Assembly (NCBI GenBank): GCA_934338765.1 | Contig: CAKRHL010000057.1 | Coordinates: 1-11,207, forward strand | DNA from: an uncultured Lachnospiraceae bacterium | Lineage (GTDB): Bacteria; Bacillota; Clostridia; Lachnospirales; Lachnospiraceae | Direction of reading: 5' to 3' | DNA: 11,207 nucleotides | Shown here: piece after piece, positions 5,230 through 11,207 of the stretch | How the letters are laid out: every line of letters starts with the position of its first letter | Position numbering within the stretch: the first letter of the stretch is position 1 | Translations under genes and position numbers: made by a program | The notes under the pieces: generated by a model | What the model was told of the DNA's origin: nothing | Seen by the model: only the letters and a program-made list of their open reading frames with translations | Databases searched by the model: none

Positions 5230-7893
5230 ATGAAAAGATACGCAGGAAAGCACAAAAAAGGGAACAAAACAATATTTCATCAGATATTCCGGCGGCATGC
5301 AAGGGGAATGATGGCATGGACAGTGGCTGTCGTTATGGTAGTGTCGGGAACGGCAGAGAGGGGATATTATAAAAGGGACTGGCAGACCGTTCATGCAGAG
5401 AGTGCGCAGGCGGAAATATCCATTACCTCTTATATGGAACAGGGAGCGACAGAAAAGAATGCATGGATCACCATCAGTTCTCCACAGGAGCTGCGTCTGT
5501 TGGCACAATATGTTGATCAGGGCTATGATACAGCCGACAGGACATTTTGTCTGAAGGATGATATTACACTGAGTACATTAACATTTCAGTATGATTCCGT
5601 GACCGGGAGAACGGGGATCTACCGGCAAAATGTCTGTATTGCGGCAACAGATAAAGCCGGAAACATTTATAAAACACTGACAGCGGTCGGGCAGACTTCC
5701 CGGCAGGAGTGTGTGGACGAAGGGGATATATGGTATCCTATTGGAGATGAGGAGCATCCGTTTCAGGGGTGTTTCCGGATGAATGGGCATACGGTTCGCG
5801 GAATGGTGGCTTTGACCGGTGAATCCGATCAGGGCTTGTTCGGCGTGATCGGTACCAAGGGCGTTGTTCAGAATGGTAAAGTAGAGGATTCTCTTGTTGC
5901 AGGCGGGACGGCTGCAGGAGGGATTGCGGGGAGCAATCATGGCAATGTGAAAGAAAGCAGCTGTCAGAGTACAACGGTAATGGGCAATGGTTGTACGGGT
6001 GGTGTGGCCGGTAACAATACCGGCAGTATCACACAGGTAACAGCGGAAAATGTGATCGTAGCCGGAAAGAGCAGTACCATGACCGCAGAACGGGATGATA
6101 TGGAACGGGTCAATGGAGCAGGAGGCATTACCGGTTATCAAAAGGAAGGGACGATCCTTGATTGTACATTGCAGGGAGATTCGTCATCGATTGTGAATGG
6201 TGGTGGCGGGATTTTTGGCTATATGGCAGGGGGAAGTGTTGAGGCTTGCAGCAATTACAGTGATCTAAGCAGTCTCGGTGCTAACATGGGAGGAATCGGA
6301 GGATTTATATTCCAGGGCAGTATTTTATCCTGTCATAATTATGGAAATATATGGTATGCATATCGGGATGTTTCACATGTGAATCTGAGCGGGATCGTTG
6401 CCGGCAGTTTTTGTAACGGTTACCGGGATATCGTTATCGACGGTTGTATCAATGATGGTAATAACCTGCAGAAGGAAAGAGAAGACAGCATGGAAGGGGT
6501 CTCATTGGACTCCGTGGGTGGTATCATCGGCCGGATGGGCGGTGGAATGATAGGTAATTGTGGCAATACAGGAACCGTCGGAATCCTCACAGACAAGGAC
6601 GACAGTCAGGGAGCGGAGATTGGCGGTGCCAGCGGTGTTTTACAGGTAGGAGGTATTGCTGCGGGCTGCGATGGATTAAGTATGATCCGGAACTGCTACA
6701 ATACAGGAGATATTCTCGGAGACATTGCATATACGGGAGGCATTGCAGGAAGGAAGAATGGAGTCGAGCTGAAGTCATGCTATACTACAGGGCAGATCAC
6801 GCAAAAGCTGGGAAAAGGGCAGATCGCAGGCTTTGTAGAGGGAAACAGCATAGAGGACTGCTTTTATCTGACAGGAGATAATACATCCCTTTACTCGGAA
6901 GCAGCGGGAGGATCCTTTAGTGTGACCAATTGCCGTGGAGTTACACAGGAGGAAGTGGAGAATAGTCTGACAGATGAGTTAAACAGCTACGCGTCATGTT
7001 ATGGGATGGATTATTTTGAACAAAACTGCCCATTGCGCAAGTGGCGTAAGGGCGCGGGAAATTATCCGGTTTTGTCGGAGGAATATCTTATCGCGGCAGA
7101 TGATATCCGGCCGCCGAAGGTGACGAGGGTACCGGCCTCCGATATAGAGCCTGACAGTGGTGAAACGTCGGATGCCGGGGAGACGCCAAAAGTCAGCGAA
7201 ACGCCGGGGGGCAGTGAGACACCGGTTCCCGCTGGAAATCCGGAAAGAAGTCAGGAACCGGAGGAAACAATGGCACGTTCACGGATCGTAAAGGTAACAT
7301 CATTAGCATTAGCGGAATCAACGCAGATCGCAAAGGTAAAAAAACTGGTTGTAAGCCCTGTAAAAGACGGAAATCTGCGGATCACCTGGAATGCTTCCGA
7401 ACAAAATATCTGTTACGGTATTTATCGACGGGATGGACAAAAAAGCGGTTATAAAAAGCTCGCGGTTGTCACCGGCAAAACAACCTGGCTGGATAAAAAG
7501 ATACAGAAAGGAAAGAAGTATCGTTATCAGATTTTTGCGTGCCGTCAGGAAAACAATACGCTGCTCCGGAGTGGTGTTACCGTGAGCAAATGGATCGAGA
7601 CGGCATATTATTCTGCACCGAAAGTTACCTACAAGACAGAGAATGCAGACGGAAAAAGATATCTCAAGCTTACGCTGCATCGATATCGTGGTGATCATAT
7701 TGATATTGTGCTGCGCAAAAACGGAAAAGAGCAGATCATCAAGCTTCATTCCATATCGAAGTATCATGGGGTATTTCGGTTTAGTTATACAAAAACCGGC
7801 AATTTTATGTACTGCAAAGTTAGGACATGGGAAAATCGTTCCGGGAAGAAACGGTTTAGTGAATATACCGATATGACCAAAATAAAGCTATAG
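5230..7893 (+). CDS. Secreted GLUG-repeat (beta-helix) protein with Fn3-like C-terminal domains
   Basis: An exported protein of 887 residues, first gene of a three-gene operon. A long basic n-region leads to a hydrophobic core (about 28-40); plausible signal-peptidase sites are after VHA (56) or AQA (61). Residue 168 begins the opening typical of GLUG proteins (WYPIGDEEHPFQG, then MNGHTVRGM). Residues 200-550 carry many short repeats of two kinds: GG-I-(A/I/F)-G turns, and (I/V)xxC(Y/H)N(T/Y)G(D/N)I units such as RNCYNTGDI and LSCHNYGNI. WRKGAGNYPVL (605-615) closes the repeat domain. A Pro/Glu/Ser/Thr-rich linker (about 636-680) follows, then one Fn3-like domain (about 700-790) and a second beta-rich segment to the end. 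There is no LPXTG motif or C-terminal membrane anchor, so it may be released or bound non-covalently. The start has GGGAG at 5218-5222, 7 nt upstream. Adhesive or ligand-binding use is inference. Confidence 0.88.
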   Translation: MKRYAGKHKKGNKTIFHQIFRRHARGMMAWTVAVVMVVSGTAERGYYKRDWQTVHAESAQAEISITSYMEQGATEKNAWITISSPQELRLLAQYVDQGYDTADRTFCLKDDITLSTLTFQYDSVTGRTGIYRQNVCIAATDKAGNIYKTLTAVGQTSRQECVDEGDIWYPIGDEEHPFQGCFRMNGHTVRGMVALTGESDQGLFGVIGTKGVVQNGKVEDSLVAGGTAAGGIAGSNHGNVKESSCQSTTVMGNGCTGGVAGNNTGSITQVTAENVIVAGKSSTMTAERDDMERVNGAGGITGYQKEGTILDCTLQGDSSSIVNGGGGIFGYMAGGSVEACSNYSDLSSLGANMGGIGGFIFQGSILSCHNYGNIWYAYRDVSHVNLSGIVAGSFCNGYRDIVIDGCINDGNNLQKEREDSMEGVSLDSVGGIIGRMGGGMIGNCGNTGTVGILTDKDDSQGAEIGGASGVLQVGGIAAGCDGLSMIRNCYNTGDILGDIAYTGGIAGRKNGVELKSCYTTGQITQKLGKGQIAGFVEGNSIEDCFYLTGDNTSLYSEAAGGSFSVTNCRGVTQEEVENSLTDELNSYASCYGMDYFEQNCPLRKWRKGAGNYPVLSEEYLIAADDIRPPKVTRVPASDIEPDSGETSDAGETPKVSETPGGSETPVPAGNPERSQEPEETMARSRIVKVTSLALAESTQIAKVKKLVVSPVKDGNLRITWNASEQNICYGIYRRDGQKSGYKKLAVVTGKTTWLDKKIQKGKKYRYQIFACRQENNTLLRSGVTVSKWIETAYYSAPKVTYKTENADGKRYLKLTLHRYRGDHIDIVLRKNGKEQIIKLHSISKYHGVFRFSYTKTGNFMYCKVRTWENRSGKKRFSEYTDMTKIKL

Positions 7894-7909
7894 AAGGGTG
7901 GAACTACAA

Positions 7910-9595
7910 TTGATCACAGGCAAGATAAAACGCTGTATGCGCTGCATGCGTCCCTTAAAGGAGGGAGAGGTGTGCCCGTTTTGCGGCTGTGATAATCAAA
8001 AGATGCAGACGCCGCCATATTGTCTGCGCCCGGGAACCTGCCTGAACCACAGGTATTATACCGGGCTGATATTGGGAGAGGGCGGCTTTGGAATTACGTA
8101 TATCGGCTGGGACCAGACCCTGTCGATACCGGTGGCCATCAAGGAATATTACCCCAAAGGAATCATACGCAGAACGGCAGCAGACCGGTATGCACAGGGA
8201 GCATACTGTTATGATGATTCCTATGTGCAGGGGGCGTATCAGAAGGGGTTAAATGCCTTTTTGCAGGAGGCCAAGAACCTGGCCAGATTCAATCAGCTGG
8301 ATGGAGTAGCGGTAGTCAGGGACTACTTTACGGAAAATGATACCGCATATATTGTCATGGATTATATTGATGGCAGCAGTATAGAAAAGTATATTAAAGA
8401 CCAGGGAAAGCTTTCCGTAGAGCAGGTGATCAAAATGCTGCGGCCGGTGATGGATACACTTCAGATCATGCATGAAAATCATATGATCCACCGGGATGTC
8501 AGCGGGGATAATCTGCTGGTTACCCGAAAGGGTATGGCAAAGCTGGTTGATTTTGGTTCCGCCAGAAGGATGGCGGACGGAGACAAGACCATAACGGTGA
8601 TGTATAAGCGGGGATATGCACCGGAGGAACAGTACCGGGCAAAGGGAGAAATTGGTCCCTGGACGGATATATACAGCATTTGCGTTGTTATGTACTATAT
8701 GATATCCGGTATTATGCCGGAGGAGGCAACACAGCGGCTGTTGTCAGATAAAACGGTACCGCTGGCGAGTCTGGATGGCATAGAGATCACACAGGAACAA
8801 AGTGATGCCATTGAAAAGGGAATGGCGGTGCTGGCGGAGAACCGGTTTGCAGATATGGGGCAGCTTCTTCTGGCACTGGGAGAGAAGCCGATGGTAGAGA
8901 CAGAGCTGCGTGATTATATCCTGCCCGAAGAACCGGACAGTGAAGAAAGACGGGACAAGGGCAGAGTCGGAAAGACTGCAGCGGAGGAACCGATAACCAC
9001 AGAGATGGTATATCAGGAGCTTTCCTCTGCACATCATAACGATCCGAAGAAAAAACTCTCCGGGCTGTTGATGGCAGTGATCGGTGCCGTGCTTCTGGTG
9101 CTGATATGGGTGGGAGCTTCGTACGCCTTGCATCGGCCATCGGTGGAACAAGGCGGTGTATCGGTGACAGAAACAGAGCCCCCTGCATTGGAAGAAACAA
9201 CAGTTCCTTCCGTCACGGTAACTCCGGAACCGGAGAAGGTGACGGGAAAAATGCCGAAGCTTACAGGACTTTCTGCGGCTAAGGCTCAGAGAAAATTAAA
9301 AAAAGCAGGTTTTCAAAAGATGAAGCTCCGGTATCAGTCGGTCGATAACGTAAAAGCCGGAATTGTCCTGAAACAAAGTATTTCCGCAGGAAAACAGGTA
9401 AAATACCAAAAACACATTGTTCTAACGATCAGCCGGAAGGCACGGCCGGTGGTAACGGCTGCACCGACGCAGGCACCGGTGGTAAAACGGACAGGACAAA
9501 GCAAAGGAGAGGGACGGACAGGCAAGTCCGCAGAGAAGAATACAAAGACGAAGAAAAATGTAGTTGGTTCGTTGGATGCGCTGCTGGACGAATGA
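7910..9595 (+). CDS. Membrane Ser/Thr protein kinase with N-terminal zinc ribbon and C-terminal PASTA domain
   Basis: A 561-residue Hanks-type kinase. Domains: zinc ribbon (C9, C12, C22, C25); kinase domain about 45-330 with P-loop GEGGFG (56-61), VAIK Lys78, alpha-C Glu120, catalytic loop HRDVSGDN (194-201), DFG (214-216) and APE (237-239); cytoplasmic linker; one TM segment (about 384-402); Thr/Pro-rich extracellular stalk; one PASTA domain (about 446-509, PKLTGLSAAKAQRKLKKAGF at its start); basic tail. PASTA domains in PrkC/PknB-type kinases sense cell-wall fragments or lipid II; here there is one rather than the usual several. The catalytic loop has Ser where most kinases carry Lys. Start choice: the TTG at 7910 has GGGTGG (7896-7901) 8 nt upstream, whereas a GTG at 7898 lies inside that site and has no SD of its own. 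It sits 16 nt after the GLUG gene, and its stop overlaps the next gene's ribosome binding site. Confidence 0.92.
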   Translation: MITGKIKRCMRCMRPLKEGEVCPFCGCDNQKMQTPPYCLRPGTCLNHRYYTGLILGEGGFGITYIGWDQTLSIPVAIKEYYPKGIIRRTAADRYAQGAYCYDDSYVQGAYQKGLNAFLQEAKNLARFNQLDGVAVVRDYFTENDTAYIVMDYIDGSSIEKYIKDQGKLSVEQVIKMLRPVMDTLQIMHENHMIHRDVSGDNLLVTRKGMAKLVDFGSARRMADGDKTITVMYKRGYAPEEQYRAKGEIGPWTDIYSICVVMYYMISGIMPEEATQRLLSDKTVPLASLDGIEITQEQSDAIEKGMAVLAENRFADMGQLLLALGEKPMVETELRDYILPEEPDSEERRDKGRVGKTAAEEPITTEMVYQELSSAHHNDPKKKLSGLLMAVIGAVLLVLIWVGASYALHRPSVEQGGVSVTETEPPALEETTVPSVTVTPEPEKVTGKMPKLTGLSAAKAQRKLKKAGFQKMKLRYQSVDNVKAGIVLKQSISAGKQVKYQKHIVLTISRKARPVVTAAPTQAPVVKRTGQSKGEGRTGKSAEKNTKTKKNVVGSLDALLDE

Positions 9596-9605
9596 GGAGA
9601 ATATA

Positions 9606-11024
9606 ATGGATGCAAATTATGGATTTGACTGTTTCCTGCTGGAAAAATGGGGAACGGCAGGGACAGAGCATGATGAAAAGGAAAGAAGAGCAGCCTGCCG
9701 GAGATTTCAAAAGGCATTAAAACAAAATAATGTGGCGGCAGCAGGAACCATACGGGCCTGGTTCGGATTGGGAAAGAAGTCGGAGCCCAACAGGGAAAAG
9801 ATGGTTCAGCTTGCATTTTCACTGGGACTGAGTCATAAAGAGCTGGATGAATATTTGCAAAAGGGCTTAAGGATGCCCGGAGTACAGGTTAATGATTACC
9901 GGGAAATGATATATTATTATGGACTGGAGCACCATCTATCCATACAGGAATGTGACCATATGATCCTTGTTTTTGAGAAGCATATGTGTCAGGCGTATGT
10001 ACCGGTACAGGAGGCACACACTGCTAAGCTGTGGGAGTATTATGAGGCATGGCATCAAAAGGATGCGGTTCATTTTTTAAAAGAAATGTGTGTTCATGCT
10101 GAGATGTTTAAGGGATATTCCAAGACCACACTGGATCATTTCAACCGGTTAAAGTCACAGCTTCTGCAGGATATCCGCAGAAATATCCGTAAAAATCTGT
10201 TGAGCGATCTGCAACAGCTGGGATATATGGAGGATATTGCTCCGTATACACAGGAAGCATCCGGAGAAAAGGAAAAAATTCATCGTTATCTGAAAAATAT
10301 AAGCAGACATGTGGAGGTAAAAAACAATCCGGAAATGCAGGCACTGATCCAGTCTGTGCGGCTGGACTGCAGTATGGTTTATTCAGAGCATGAACGAAAT
10401 CGTGATCTATTGCGGGAATTGTATTCTCCTGCGATGAGAGGACAGTCGGGGAAAAACTTTCTTTATAAAAAGAGAACAGGTATACAGAAATCGTCAGGAT
10501 TATCGTATATGACAGAACGCCATATCTCGGATCTGGTGGGAATCTCCATTCAAAAGGAGAGAGAAATACGATTGGCACAGGCAATCGCAAGTCTGGAGGG
10601 AGAGGAGCCGGAAAGCCCTTGTCCCGGATGGATCCTGCAATTGATAGAGCAGGAGTTACCGGAGGAGTCTGCAAAACGAGGGCGTCAGGAGATCACGGCA
10701 GGACAGGCCGGAAAGCTTTTGGACAAATTGCACCGGAAGCAGAAAAGCCGGTGTCTGCTGATACAGAGAGAGGATATTCTGCCACTGCTAATGGAGGTGG
10801 CAAGGCGGAAGTATTATCAAAATAAGGAGAAAACAGGGGAAAAAGAAAGTCCACAGGAAGCACAGCGCTATTTCGTCACCATGGCAAATACCATTCTCAG
10901 TGACTGCAGCATGGCACCCTTAGATGAAAGATATGCTTTGGATAAGAGATTGTTGGACAGTTTTCAGGAAGAGGAGACGGACAGCTTTGCGGATCTTTTG
11001 GAAGAAGAGGGCGAAGTGTTATAG
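9606..11024 (+). CDS. Uncharacterised soluble protein with N-terminal HTH-like segment, partner of the kinase
   Basis: A protein of 472 residues with no signal peptide or membrane segment; I do not recognise a named family. Residues about 28-90 (GTIRAWFGLGKKSEPNREKM followed by an LAFSLGLSHKELDEYL stretch) resemble the XRE-like helix-turn-helix segment seen in Firmicutes proteins encoded beside Ser/Thr kinases: a Trp-Phe helix, a Pro-Asn-Arg turn and an LAF-LGLS-EL helix. Residues 100-400 are mostly charged helices, including possible coiled coil around 180-235, and the C-terminus is strongly acidic (EEETDSFADLLEEEGE). Many Ser/Thr residues are available as kinase targets. The ATG at 9606 is chosen because GAGGAG (9594-9599) precedes it by 6 nt and overlaps the kinase stop; a TTG at 9564 would start inside the kinase gene without an SD. 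A regulatory role as kinase substrate or DNA-binding protein is inferred from position and the HTH-like segment. Confidence 0.85.
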   Translation: MDANYGFDCFLLEKWGTAGTEHDEKERRAACRRFQKALKQNNVAAAGTIRAWFGLGKKSEPNREKMVQLAFSLGLSHKELDEYLQKGLRMPGVQVNDYREMIYYYGLEHHLSIQECDHMILVFEKHMCQAYVPVQEAHTAKLWEYYEAWHQKDAVHFLKEMCVHAEMFKGYSKTTLDHFNRLKSQLLQDIRRNIRKNLLSDLQQLGYMEDIAPYTQEASGEKEKIHRYLKNISRHVEVKNNPEMQALIQSVRLDCSMVYSEHERNRDLLRELYSPAMRGQSGKNFLYKKRTGIQKSSGLSYMTERHISDLVGISIQKEREIRLAQAIASLEGEEPESPCPGWILQLIEQELPEESAKRGRQEITAGQAGKLLDKLHRKQKSRCLLIQREDILPLLMEVARRKYYQNKEKTGEKESPQEAQRYFVTMANTILSDCSMAPLDERYALDKRLLDSFQEEETDSFADLLEEEGEVL

Positions 11025-11036
11025 AAAATATCATTC

Positions 11037-11082
11037 AAACAGGCGTCAGAGATTATTGAAACATCTCTGACGCCTGTTTTTT
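11037..11082 (+). terminator. Strong intrinsic terminator of the GLUG-kinase operon
   Basis: A perfect 17-bp stem, AAACAGGCGTCAGAGAT (11037-11053) with ATCTCTGACGCCTGTTT (11063-11079), a 9-nt loop, and a T tract to 11082. It starts 12 nt after the last stop codon and ends the three-gene operon. Confidence 0.95.
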
Positions 11083-11207
11083 GTCAAAAAATAAAAGAAA
11101 ACAGGACAACTGCATGGGAAAATAGGTTCAGGATGACAAATGGTGTCGCATTAAAAGCGTATGATATAGGTATGTAATACGAAATTTGTACAGGAGAACA
11201 AGAACAG
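11083..11207 (+). other. Non-coding stretch at the window end
   Basis: Contains no open reading frame. A TATGAT (11160-11165) is -10-like but lacks a well-placed -35 (the nearest, ATGACA at 11133-11138, is 21 nt away). GGAG at 11193-11196 could be part of a ribosome binding site for a gene starting beyond the window. Nothing firmer can be said. Confidence 0.3.

Noticed and set aside
9564..11024. Similar acidic C-termini of the kinase (SLDALLDE) and its downstream partner (SFADLLEEE) as a shared docking motif
   Set aside because: By topology the kinase tail is extracellular and the partner is cytoplasmic, so the likeness is probably chance.

Overview
The window looks like chromosomal DNA of a Gram-positive, low-to-moderate GC anaerobe of the Clostridia, most likely Lachnospiraceae. 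The evidence is tRNA genes without an encoded CCA end, strong GGAGG-type ribosome binding sites, an AzgA-type purine permease, a kinase with an N-terminal zinc ribbon and a PASTA domain, and a secreted GLUG-repeat protein. The family-level placement is inference; no rRNA or other marker is present. All supported genes lie on the + strand.

Layout: (1) 5-395, a four-gene tRNA cluster (Val-TAC, Thr-TGT, Tyr-GTA, Leu-TAA) closed by an intrinsic terminator. (2) 404-1988, a promoter, an NCS2/AzgA purine permease and its probable terminator. (3) 2117-4403, a two-gene polar amino-acid ABC importer: a substrate-binding-protein/permease fusion overlapping its ATPase gene by 11 bp. The binding domain appears circularly permuted: lobe 2 comes before lobe 1. 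(4) 4595-4886, a small HPr-fold protein without the phosphorylatable histidine but with the regulatory serine, then a terminator. (5) 4891-5069, two tandem copies of an ~87-bp repeat with two hairpins. A third copy lies directly before the ABC importer (1994-2080), and a shortened relative ends the purine permease gene. (6) 5230-11024, a three-gene operon closed by a 17-bp-stem terminator. It encodes a secreted GLUG/beta-helix protein with Fn3-like C-terminal domains, a membrane Ser/Thr kinase (zinc ribbon, kinase, TM, one PASTA), and a soluble protein with an N-terminal HTH-like segment and no recognised family. (7) 11083-11207, a leader-like stretch with no gene.

How the genes may work together: the first half is nutrient uptake (purines, a polar amino acid) plus a possible PTS-type regulator. 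The second half reads as a surface-sensing unit, with an exported beta-helix protein, a transmembrane kinase with an extracellular PASTA domain, and a cytoplasmic putative regulator. That coupling is inferred from gene order and spacing only. The observations most worth following are the permuted binding protein, the repeat family and the three-gene kinase operon.
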